Positions 52,455 to 60,090 of a stretch of 64,000 bases of DNA are shown here, piece after piece. The translations under genes were made by a program, and so were the position numbers. This DNA is from Hafnia paralvei ATCC 29927. GTDB lineage: Bacteria > Pseudomonadota > Gammaproteobacteria > Enterobacterales > Enterobacteriaceae. The notes below the pieces were generated by a model, which had not been told where the DNA came from, did no database searches, and saw nothing but the letters and a program-made list of their open reading frames with translations. Position 1 is the stretch's first letter, and the number at the start of each line of letters is the position of its first letter. The stretch spans positions 1 to 64,000 of the forward strand of contig NZ_LXET01000062.1 in assembly GCF_001655005.1 (NCBI RefSeq). The letters are read 5' to 3'.

Positions 52455-52994
52455 ATGAGCGAGCAAAAACCACAACACCACGTTTTTATCCTGATGGGCG
52501 TATCTGGCAGCGGTAAATCTGCTGTTGCAACTTCCGTAGCCCAACAGCTTGGCGCAGGTTTCCTAGATGGAGACTTCTTGCACCCCCGCGCTAATATCAA
52601 AAAAATGTCCGAAGGACATGCGCTGAATGATGAAGACCGCACGCCTTGGCTGAAAGCGGTTAACGACGCCATTTTTGCCATGCAACGTACCAACGACGTA
52701 TCTCTGATCGTTTGTTCTGCACTGAAAAAGCGTTATCGCGACATGCTGCGCGACGGCAATAAAAACGTTTCTTTTATCTATCTAAAAGGCGATTTCGATT
52801 TGATCGAAAGCCGTCTGTTAGCGCGTAAAGGTCATTTCTTTAAACCGCAGATGCTAGTTTCACAATTTGAAGCGTTAGAAGAACCTACCAGCGATGAACA
52901 TGACGTTCATGCTGTCGACATCAGCCTCCCACTGGACGGTGTTGTTGAAAATACAATTACAACCATTAAATCTGTGATTTCTCAGGGGTCATAA
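52455..52994 (+). CDS. gntK: Thermoresistant gluconokinase GntK
   Basis: Phosphorylates gluconate to 6-phosphogluconate with ATP, feeding the Entner-Doudoroff and pentose phosphate routes. The 179 residues (E. coli 175) have the P-loop LMGVSGSGKSAVA near residue 15 and the DGDFLHP gluconate-site motif near 39. I use the ATG at 52455 behind CTGGAG; an upstream in-frame start lies in the operator region. Its stop overlaps the gntU start by one base (TAATG). Confidence 0.93.
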   Translation: MSEQKPQHHVFILMGVSGSGKSAVATSVAQQLGAGFLDGDFLHPRANIKKMSEGHALNDEDRTPWLKAVNDAIFAMQRTNDVSLIVCSALKKRYRDMLRDGNKNVSFIYLKGDFDLIESRLLARKGHFFKPQMLVSQFEALEEPTSDEHDVHAVDISLPLDGVVENTITTIKSVISQGS

Positions 52995-54331
52995 TGAGCA
53001 CCTTCACTCTCGTCTTTACCGCAGTCGGCTCCGTCCTACTGTTGCTGTTTCTGGTAATGAAAGCACGTATGCACGCTTTTGTTGCTCTGATGTTGGTATC
53101 TATCGGCGCAGGTATCTTCTCCGGAATGCCGCTGGATATGATTGCCAAGACCATGGAAAAAGGCATGGGAGGCACTTTAGGCTTCCTCGCTATCGTCGTC
53201 GCCTTAGGTGCCATGTTCGGTAAAATCCTGCATGAAACCGGCGCACTGGATCAGATTGCTGCCAAACTGCTCTCTAGCTTTGGAGAGAAGCGGGCACATT
53301 ATGCACTAGGTATTGCAGGTCTGGTCTGTGCACTGCCGCTGTTCTTCGATGTTGCCATCGTTCTGCTGATTGGTGTGGTATTCGCCGTTGCTCGTCGTAC
53401 CAACGGTAACGTGGTTAAACTGGCGATCCCTCTGTTTGCTGGGGTTGCGGGTGCCGCAGCGTTCCTGTTACCAGGTCCAACGCCTATGCTGCTGGCCTCT
53501 CAGATGGGAGCAGACTATGGTTGGATGATTCTGATCGGCCTGTGTGCTGCTATTCCAGGCATGATTTTAGCGGGTCCTCTGTTTGGTAACTTCATCAGCA
53601 AGTATGTCACTCTGGATCTGCCTGCTGATATCCAAGAGCCAAGCTTAGATAAGAGCAAACTGCCTTCATTCGGCTTCAGCTTAGCGTTAGTTTTATTCCC
53701 ACTGGTTCTGGTTGGAATGAAAACCATCGGCGCGCGCTTTGTGGAAACCGGTACTGAACTGCATAAGTGGTTGGAATTTATCGGTCATCCGTTTACCGCA
53801 ATTCTGCTGGCTTGTCTGGTTGCCATTTATGGTCTGGCTATTCGTCGGGGCATGAGCAAAGAGAAAGTCATGGAAGTATGTTCTGCGGCGATCCAGCCAG
53901 CGGGTATCATCCTTCTGGTTACCGGTGCGGGCGGCGTCTTCAAACAAATCTTGGTTGATTCCGGCGTAGGTCCAGCTCTGGGTAACTCTTTGATTGGTGC
54001 GGGTCTGCCAATTGCTGTGGCTTGCTTCGTACTCGCCGCTGCGGTTCGTGTGATTCAGGGTTCCGCTACCGTTGCGTGTTTAACGACAGTAGGCTTGGTT
54101 CTTCCGGTTATCGGCGAACTGGGTTACAACGGCGCACAGATGGCTGCACTGTCTATCTGTATCGCGGGTGGTTCCATCGTACTGAGCCACGTAAACGACT
54201 CCGGCTTCTGGCTGTTTGGTAAATTCACCGGTGCGACCGAAGCTCAAACGCTGAAAACCTGGTCAATAATGGAAACCATTTTGGGTACCACGGGCGCAGT
54301 CGTTGGTATGATCTTCTTCGCTGCGATGTAA
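52994..54331 (+). CDS. gntU: Low-affinity gluconate permease GntU
   Basis: Inner-membrane gluconate:H+ symporter of the GntP family, 445 residues (E. coli 446). About 12 hydrophobic segments are apparent. Family motifs include LPLFFDVAIVLLIG near residue 115, LLPGPTPMLLASQ near 158 and SHVNDSGFWLFGKF near 398. It is translationally coupled to gntK by a one-base overlap and ends at a strong terminator. Confidence 0.93.
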   Translation: MSTFTLVFTAVGSVLLLLFLVMKARMHAFVALMLVSIGAGIFSGMPLDMIAKTMEKGMGGTLGFLAIVVALGAMFGKILHETGALDQIAAKLLSSFGEKRAHYALGIAGLVCALPLFFDVAIVLLIGVVFAVARRTNGNVVKLAIPLFAGVAGAAAFLLPGPTPMLLASQMGADYGWMILIGLCAAIPGMILAGPLFGNFISKYVTLDLPADIQEPSLDKSKLPSFGFSLALVLFPLVLVGMKTIGARFVETGTELHKWLEFIGHPFTAILLACLVAIYGLAIRRGMSKEKVMEVCSAAIQPAGIILLVTGAGGVFKQILVDSGVGPALGNSLIGAGLPIAVACFVLAAAVRVIQGSATVACLTTVGLVLPVIGELGYNGAQMAALSICIAGGSIVLSHVNDSGFWLFGKFTGATEAQTLKTWSIMETILGTTGAVVGMIFFAAM

Positions 54332-54365
54332 TTTGTCTCAGCGCTAACCCATCCTTTCTAGCCTG

Positions 54366-54402
54366 AAAACGCCTGATGTTCTCATCAGGCGTTTTGTTTT
54401 TT
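54366..54402 (+). terminator. Terminator of the gnt operon
   Basis: AAAACGCCTGATG (54366-54378) pairs with CATCAGGCGTTTT (54383-54395) around a TTCT loop, followed by GTTTTTT. It lies 35 bp past the gntU stop and is one of the strongest intrinsic terminators in the window. Confidence 0.92.
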
Positions 54403-54538
54403 GGTGGCAAGCGTAAACCCGACTCTTTAAAAATCCCTAAACCCTTTATTCATCCTTGATGCCAAGCTTGTACTGGATCAGTATTCATAGACACGATCTC
54501 ACATAATGTGACCGAACCAAGTTATTTAGGCGGTGGGG

Positions 54539-55798
54539 ATGAAGCAGACGGACATGAAACGGACATGGATTGTAATCGGTATGGTGGCACTTTTTTGCAG
54601 CATACTTTTTAGTCTTTATCGAAATCCCTCATCAGGAACATCGGGAGAAAATCTCACACCATGGGATCAGCAAACCTATATTTGGCAAAGAGTCTGGACT
54701 CCACAGCACCAAGACGCACTTTTGCAAAGCCATGAACTATTTTCTAGCCTACGGGTGTTGGGACTACAGCTCAATCGCGATGAAGGCTTACGCAAAATCG
54801 CCGTAGATACCCAAATGCTGCGGCAAGATGGACGCCCCGTCTGGTTAGTGGTCCGCCTTGATGGGCAACTACAGCATATTGATTCGTCGTTGGTGTTTGA
54901 AAATCTACTTAATCAGCTACACCAATGGCAGCAGAGTGGTCTAAGCGTCACGGGCGTTGAAATTGACTATGATTCCCCCAGTTCAAAACTGGTGGTTTAT
55001 CAACAATTTCTTAAGCTACTGCGAACGAGATTGCCACAGGATCTGCAACTCAGCCTAACGCTGTTACCTACATGGTTAGACTCTCCTTATTTGCCTGCGT
55101 TAATTCAGCAGGCGGATCAATCCGTGTTACAGGTGCATGCCGTCCTTTCGCCAGAGAAAGGGTTATTCGATGCTGAATTAGCGGCTAGCTGGATCAAACG
55201 CTATAGCAACGTGACACAAAAACCATTTTATGTCGCATTACCGGCCTATGGCATAGGGCTAGCGGGTTTTCAGAATCAACAGCCCGTGGTAGAGAGTGAA
55301 AGCTCCCTCTACATTGCAGGCCAAATGCAAGAGATCTCGGTTCAGCCTCAGACTATAGCTGATTTTTTATCTCAGCTTAGGTTACAGCATATCCCCCATT
55401 TAAAAGGGCTAATCTGGTTTCGCTTACCTCTCGAGGGCGACCGCAGAGCTTGGTCCATGCCAACGCTGAAAGCGGTGATCCTGCAACAAGCGTTGACCGT
55501 TCAATGGATTGTTGATGCGCAGGCCCAGCCAGCGGAGTCTGGCCAGACCGATGCTTTATATAATTTGGTACTGCGTAACAAGGGGCAAATAGATAGCGTT
55601 ATGCCCAAAGAGATTACCATTTCCAGCGATCGTTGCCAGATAGCAGACGCCGTCGGAAATTATCGTTTAGACAGCGGCGATCAGCCGCTACGTTTTATTC
55701 GTATTCAGTCTCAGCAACTGCGGGCAAGCCGGAGCCAGGCTATCGGATGGGCTCGTTGTACTCAATTGGCTCCAGGAGATATTCATGTTACGCCTTAG
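54539..55798 (+). CDS. DUF3142-family membrane-anchored protein
   Basis: Function unknown, 419 residues. An N-terminal signal anchor (WIVIGMVALFCSILFSLY, about residues 10-27) would place the rest in the periplasm. The conserved block VTGVEIDYDSPSSKLVVYQQF (near residue 140, here cited by its ends VTGVEIDYD...YQQF) is what I associate with DUF3142, a TIM-barrel-like glycosidase-resembling fold. I use the ATG at 54539 behind AGGCGG; a GTG two codons earlier is possible. The 3' end overlaps an ORF that encodes only a signal peptide, so it was probably the first of two genes. Confidence 0.78.
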   Translation: MKQTDMKRTWIVIGMVALFCSILFSLYRNPSSGTSGENLTPWDQQTYIWQRVWTPQHQDALLQSHELFSSLRVLGLQLNRDEGLRKIAVDTQMLRQDGRPVWLVVRLDGQLQHIDSSLVFENLLNQLHQWQQSGLSVTGVEIDYDSPSSKLVVYQQFLKLLRTRLPQDLQLSLTLLPTWLDSPYLPALIQQADQSVLQVHAVLSPEKGLFDAELAASWIKRYSNVTQKPFYVALPAYGIGLAGFQNQQPVVESESSLYIAGQMQEISVQPQTIADFLSQLRLQHIPHLKGLIWFRLPLEGDRRAWSMPTLKAVILQQALTVQWIVDAQAQPAESGQTDALYNLVLRNKGQIDSVMPKEITISSDRCQIADAVGNYRLDSGDQPLRFIRIQSQQLRASRSQAIGWARCTQLAPGDIHVTP

Positions 55799-55892
55799 CT
55801 TATTTGCTTGGAAAAGGCGTTGTAAAACCCTACTGTCCTTAAGTCTGGCACTAGCAACCACGCTAATGCCTTTCGCCCCTGCGAATGCCTGA
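55785..55892 (+). pseudogene. Signal-peptide-only ORF, probable remnant of a secreted-protein gene
   Basis: An ATG at 55785 behind AGGAG (6-base spacing) opens a 35-codon ORF. It starts MLRLSLFAWKRRCKTLLSLS, has a basic n-region, then a leucine/alanine core, and ends MPFAPANA followed directly by TGA. The A-N-A is a textbook signal-peptidase I site, so nothing would remain of the mature protein. It overlaps the end of the DUF3142 gene in a coupled way. A larger partner gene was probably truncated here; a genuine micropeptide cannot be excluded. The next 40 bp hold no continuation I can read. Confidence 0.6.
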
Positions 55893-55932
55893 TGCCTGCA
55901 GCCCACCTTTTTATATGTATTAGCCAGTATAA

Positions 55933-56556
55933 TTATGAACGCGAGAAAATTAGATGCAGACCGAAGCCGATAAACAGAACGCCCGCAACGCCGTCGATCC
56001 ACTTAGCTAAACGCTGATAGCCACGACGCATTACCGGCAGGGCAAACACGGAGGCAACGATGCTGAACCATACGAAGGTTTCTGCCACAATCATCACAAA
56101 TAACCCCACGCGCTCAGGCGTGCTAACGTTGTCACCCACAAACAGGGAAAACACCGAGCCAAAATAAATAACCGCTTTTGGGTTAGATAAGTTGGTTAGG
56201 AAGCCACGTAAAAAGGTTTTACCACGCGCTGGTAGAGTGACGTTAACCTCATCTCTGTTGTCCAACTGTCCTTTGGCTCGCGCAGATTTTAAGAGCTGAT
56301 AGCCCATCCATGTCAGGTACAAGCCCCCGCCAACGGTAATAATGCTGTGCAGCCACGCCATTTTCATGAGCAGCAAATGCAGCCCCATCAGCGCCACCGC
56401 AGCCCAAATAACAATACCCAGTGTAATCCCTACAACACCCTGCATGGCTTCAGCGCGAGAGCGGCTAACCGCCGTTTGAGAAACAAAAAAGAAGTCAGGA
56501 CCTGGAGCCATCAAGGCCACCAGATGAACCAATGCCACCGTCAAAAACAACATCAT
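55933..56556 (-). CDS. rhtC: Threonine efflux protein RhtC
   Basis: LysE/RhtB-superfamily exporter of 207 residues, closely following E. coli RhtC (206): APGPDFFFVSQTAVSRSR near residue 17, FLTNLSNPKAVIYFGS near 117 and the C-terminal RLAKWIDGVAGVLF. Six membrane segments are expected. It should export L-threonine. In E. coli rhtC is near rhtB and pldB; here it lies downstream of a two-component system on the same strand, with a 70-bp gap, so the neighbourhood differs. Confidence 0.9.
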   Translation of the reverse strand: MMLFLTVALVHLVALMAPGPDFFFVSQTAVSRSRAEAMQGVVGITLGIVIWAAVALMGLHLLLMKMAWLHSIITVGGGLYLTWMGYQLLKSARAKGQLDNRDEVNVTLPARGKTFLRGFLTNLSNPKAVIYFGSVFSLFVGDNVSTPERVGLFVMIVAETFVWFSIVASVFALPVMRRGYQRLAKWIDGVAGVLFIGFGLHLIFSRS

Positions 56557-56627
56557 CGGAGTGAACTCTTATAATTAGAAGGGAAATTCATGCTACCACC
56601 AAGTGTGATAATAATTAAGGGAGCAAT

Positions 56628-58097
56628 TCACACTGGCAGCATTAAACGAAAACAAGCGCCCTGCTCATTCTCATTGACCAACATGATGTCCCCGTCATGC
56701 AGTTGCAGCATGCGTTTGACAATCATTAGCCCAAGCCCTCCAGCCGACTGGCGACGCACGCCTGAAAGCAACGATGGACGCTCAAATAATCCCGCTTTTA
56801 GCTCTTCAGGAATACCTGTACCACTGTCGGTCAGTTGAACCCACATCTGCCCGTCTTGATGCCAAAGTTTCACCGCAATATACCCGCCTGAAGGCGTATG
56901 GCGGATTGCGTTATCCAAAAGATTGGTCAACACGCGCTCCATCATGTAGATATCAGCGTTGACCAGAGGTAAACCTTTAGGAACATCCGCACTAAGCCTA
57001 ATCTGACGGGTTTCAGCCGTAAGCTCAAACTTTTGGAAAATATCCTGCAACAGCTCACTAAACGACATACGCTCTTTTTGCGGCTTCACTACGCCATATT
57101 CTAAGCGCGCCAGCTCAAACAGCTCTTGTGCCAAACGGCCTACTTTCAGGCTCTGCGCGAGTGCAATATCTAAATAACGTTTACGTTCAGCGTCACTCAA
57201 GCTGGATGACTTGACCGACAGCGTTTCTAAATACCCATGTAAAGACGTCAGCGGCGTTCGCAAATCATGTGAAATATTGGCAATAAATTCACGGCGTTGT
57301 TGATCCTGCTCCGCCAAGGTTTTCCACTGCTCGGCAATACGCTTGGCCATCAAAACAAATGCACGTCTGAGCTGAGTAACCTCATTACTTTTTACGTCAG
57401 CGTCTGGCACGCTCAGCGCCATGACCCGCGCATAATCCAACCCTTCCTGTTCCAGTTTGATCACCTGACGGGTGAGTTGACGCACCGGCTTAGTCACCCA
57501 GCGGAAAGCCAGCCAACCAGCCAGAGAACCAAACAGCATAATCAACCCCATCGACCAAAACGCCGTTAGCGCCGCCGATCCCATTCGGGCATCATCGGCT
57601 AGTCGAGCATAGTCTTCACCAAGCAGCACAACATATAAGTATCCTTCGGTTTTACCATCGACTTGCAGTGGCGCGACGCTAAAGACTTTTTGCCCATCAA
57701 TGCTGCGCGGATCATCACCCAAAACGGGCATGCTTTGCCCCTGCATCAGCGCATTGATAGGTTTTAGATTCACATCGCGGCGTTTAATCCGCCCTTCCGG
57801 CGCGGCATCTCCGATGATGTGTCCTTGCTTATCTAACAAATAAACCTCGACGCTCGGATTCACTGACATAAGCTGATCAAATAGCTTTTTTACCGACGCA
57901 GGATTCAGCCCTTGTGACCCCAAAAGTTTATTATTTTCAGTGATGTGCTGAGCAAGATTGACCGATAAACGCTGGATCACCTGCTGGCTGTATTGGGTAT
58001 TGCTGCGAACCTGAAGCCAGCCAGATACCGCGCAGCAAACCACCAGCAACAGCGCAAAAACGAGCGTTAAACGCTGAGAGAGACTCAATCGATTCAT
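56628..58097 (-). CDS. Sensor histidine kinase
   Basis: Membrane-bound kinase of 489 residues. Segment one spans about 9-27 and segment two about 178-200, enclosing a 150-residue periplasmic sensor domain with a CACHE/PAS-like look (VEVYLLDKQGHIIGD near 85). HAMP (about 195-250), the H box FIANISHDLRTPLTSLHGY (His near 277) and a HATPase with N, G1 (DSGTGIPEE) and G2 (GGLGLMIVK) boxes follow. It starts right after the response regulator stop. The stimulus is unknown; a small Met/His-rich exported protein is encoded divergently. Confidence 0.9.
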   Translation of the reverse strand: MNRLSLSQRLTLVFALLLVVCCAVSGWLQVRSNTQYSQQVIQRLSVNLAQHITENNKLLGSQGLNPASVKKLFDQLMSVNPSVEVYLLDKQGHIIGDAAPEGRIKRRDVNLKPINALMQGQSMPVLGDDPRSIDGQKVFSVAPLQVDGKTEGYLYVVLLGEDYARLADDARMGSAALTAFWSMGLIMLFGSLAGWLAFRWVTKPVRQLTRQVIKLEQEGLDYARVMALSVPDADVKSNEVTQLRRAFVLMAKRIAEQWKTLAEQDQQRREFIANISHDLRTPLTSLHGYLETLSVKSSSLSDAERKRYLDIALAQSLKVGRLAQELFELARLEYGVVKPQKERMSFSELLQDIFQKFELTAETRQIRLSADVPKGLPLVNADIYMMERVLTNLLDNAIRHTPSGGYIAVKLWHQDGQMWVQLTDSGTGIPEELKAGLFERPSLLSGVRRQSAGGLGLMIVKRMLQLHDGDIMLVNENEQGACFRLMLPV

Positions 58098-58814
58098 TTA
58101 GTTACCCGCACCCGACGCCGTAAATTTATAGCCAGAACCCCAAACAGTCAGAATATATTGCGGCTCTGAGGGATCCGCTTCGATCTTGATTCGTAGGCGG
58201 TTGATGTGGGTGTTCACCGTATGTTCGTAACCATCATGTTGATAACCCCAGACCTGATCAAGCAATTGCAAACGCGAAAACACCTTGTCTGGATTCTTGG
58301 CGAAAAAATACAAGAGATCAAACTCACGCGGAGTAAGATCGATAGGCTGCTGATTCATCCACACCGCACGCGCAATAGGGTCGATTGTCAGACCCGCCAT
58401 ATCCAAACGTCCTGCATCCATCTGGAGATTACGGCTCATCGCCTCCTGACGGCGAAATAGCGCTTTTACTCGCGCAGCCAGCTCAACCATGGAGAAAGGC
58501 TTAGCCACATAGTCATCAGCACCCAGCTCTAGTCCCAAAACGCGATGAACTTCGCTAGAACGAGCGCTGATCATAATAATCGGTGTATAGCGCGTCATGC
58601 TGCGGGCTCGGCGACAAATATCGAGCCCATCAATTCCCGGCAGCATCAAGTCCAGAATCAGCGCATCCCAGCCGCCTTGCTCTAACATGGACATCCCCGC
58701 AATACCATCGGCGGCGTGTTCTATCTGATAGCCTTCATCGCGTAGATGCAAAGCCAGTAGATCGGCAATATGTGAGTCATCTTCTACAATTAGAATTCGC
58801 TTCATTCCTTCCAT
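58098..58814 (-). CDS. OmpR-family response regulator
   Basis: DNA-binding regulator of 238 residues. The receiver domain has the acidic pair in RILIVEDDSH, the phospho-aspartate in LILDLMLPG (near residue 55) and the Lys in YVAKPFSMVEL. The winged-helix domain has LTPREFDLLYFF and SRLQLLDQVWGY...HTVNTHINRLRIKI. I use the ATG at 58814 (MEGMKRILI), with GGAGTGAG upstream; the ATG at 58805 would leave too short a gap to any ribosome site. It is directly followed by its kinase. Confidence 0.9.
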   Translation of the reverse strand: MEGMKRILIVEDDSHIADLLALHLRDEGYQIEHAADGIAGMSMLEQGGWDALILDLMLPGIDGLDICRRARSMTRYTPIIMISARSSEVHRVLGLELGADDYVAKPFSMVELAARVKALFRRQEAMSRNLQMDAGRLDMAGLTIDPIARAVWMNQQPIDLTPREFDLLYFFAKNPDKVFSRLQLLDQVWGYQHDGYEHTVNTHINRLRIKIEADPSEPQYILTVWGSGYKFTASGAGN

Positions 58815-58840
58815 CGCGTTCTCACTCCAAGCTGGATGGT

Positions 58841-58877
58841 TTATACCCAAGTACCTGCATCTTGAAGGACTACGGGA
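58841..58877. repeat. Possible intergenic repeat upstream of the response regulator
   Basis: The stretch around TACCCAAGTACCTGCATCTT and GAAGGACTACGGG resembles the CTTCAAGATGCAGG-type intergenic elements seen in many enterobacteria (minus-strand reading). Similar CTTCAAnTTG pieces occur at 39910-39962. Assigning them to one family is uncertain. Confidence 0.35.
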
Positions 58878-59002
58878 ATATATTCAGTCTACACAGGGTT
58901 TGTGTCCTGAGTTATCACAAATAATTTATAACTCGGTGAGGATTTAATGAACACGTGAAGGCAATACTGGCTTCGCCCCCATAACTGGATAAGGATCTGA
59001 CC

Positions 59003-59281
59003 ATGAAAAAACTCATTACCACCGTGATGTGTAGCGCTTTACTGATGGGTACTGGATTTGCTTTCGCCGCGGATTCAACCAGTACGTCAGATAAAAGCAT
59101 GCATAACGATCCGCATAAAATGGATCACACCAGCAAAAAACCGCAGGAAATGAAAAAGCAACATCTGGACGCCATGCAAAAAGGCGAAGCACCAAAACAA
59201 GATGAAATGAGCAAAGACCAGATGGATAAACAACCGATGAAATCGGGAGATACGATGAAAAAAACGAGTTCAGGGTACTAA
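59003..59281 (+). CDS. Small exported Met/His/Lys-rich protein (MxKDx repeat type)
   Basis: 92 residues with a clear signal peptide (MKKLITTVMCSALLMGTGFAFA, cut before Ala23 or so). The mature part is almost entirely polar, built of repeated Met-Lys/His-Asp-Lys units (MHNDPHKMDH, MSKDQMDKQPMK). This fits the penta MxKDx repeat family, and Met and His content would suit copper or similar metal binding. It is divergent from a two-component system and could be its target; both points are inference. AAGGATCTGACC precedes the ATG. Confidence 0.82.
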   Translation: MKKLITTVMCSALLMGTGFAFAADSTSTSDKSMHNDPHKMDHTSKKPQEMKKQHLDAMQKGEAPKQDEMSKDQMDKQPMKSGDTMKKTSSGY

Positions 59282-59292
59282 AACTTAAATGA

Positions 59293-59316
59293 CCTAGCCC
59301 CGATTAAGGGGCTAGG
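59293..59316. terminator. Terminator between the small exported protein gene and rsmJ
   Basis: CCTAGCCCC (59293-59301) pairs with GGGGCTAGG (59308-59316) around a GATTAA loop. On the minus strand it is followed by a moderately T-rich tail. It lies between convergent genes and can end either transcript. Confidence 0.7.
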
Positions 59317-59336
59317 CAGAGGGATTCTCGCCAGAT

Positions 59337-60086
59337 TCACTTTAGCGGCGTATAGATATCAAAGCGATGATTCTTGGTTGTGGTCGCCGCATGCGCAGGA
59401 ACATCTGCCAGCGGAGGGGCATAATCAGGACGCTTCACCACAATGCGTTTCGTGGCCAGAGCTCGCGCTGGCGCCAACAATGCGTCAGCATCCAAATCCG
59501 CCCCGACCAATGATTGAAACACTCGCATCTCTTTCTTCACTAACGCACTTTTCTGTTTGTGCGGATACATCGGATCGAGATAAACCACTTCCGGAGCGGG
59601 CGTGAGATCTTTCAACGCATCAATACTGGACGCATGCAGCAGCGTTAAACGCTCTTGTAGCCACCCCCCAATTTCTGGATCGGCATAGCCACGCTGCAAG
59701 CCGTCGTCGAGCAAAGCCGCCACCACGGGATGGCGCTCTAGCATTCGTACATGGCAACCCACGGAAGCTAACACGTAGGCATCACGGCCTAACCCTGCGG
59801 TAGCATCCACAACGCTTGGCACATAGCTACCTTTGATGCCTACCGCTTTAGCGACGGCTTCACCACGACCACCGCCAAACTTGCGACGATGAGCCATGGC
59901 TCCCGCAACAAAATCGACGAAAATCGCGCCTAGCTTAGGTTCATCCAGTTTACGCAGTTCCAAATGTTCCTGCGTTAATACCAGCGCCATCAGCGCTTCA
60001 GGATCGTGAACCAGTCCCCAACGTTCGGCTAAATGCGATAAGGCGCCGCTATCGGCGCCCTCTTCCAACAATAACTGAATACTCAA
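59337..60086 (-). CDS. rsmJ: 16S rRNA (guanine1516-N2)-methyltransferase RsmJ
   Basis: Methylates G1516 of 16S rRNA in the 30S subunit with SAM. The 249-residue protein has the SAM loop VVDATAGLGRDAYVLAS near residue 94 and the catalytic VYLDPMYPHKQKSAL near 170. I place the start at the TTG at 60086 because its first 17 residues then align without gaps to E. coli RsmJ (MKICLIDETG), and AAGGG lies about 8 bases upstream. Upstream ATGs at 60107 and 60146 lie inside prlC. It follows prlC by 4 bp. Confidence 0.9.
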   Translation of the reverse strand: MSIQLLLEEGADSGALSHLAERWGLVHDPEALMALVLTQEHLELRKLDEPKLGAIFVDFVAGAMAHRRKFGGGRGEAVAKAVGIKGSYVPSVVDATAGLGRDAYVLASVGCHVRMLERHPVVAALLDDGLQRGYADPEIGGWLQERLTLLHASSIDALKDLTPAPEVVYLDPMYPHKQKSALVKKEMRVFQSLVGADLDADALLAPARALATKRIVVKRPDYAPPLADVPAHAATTTKNHRFDIYTPLK

Positions 60087-60090
60087 CGAA

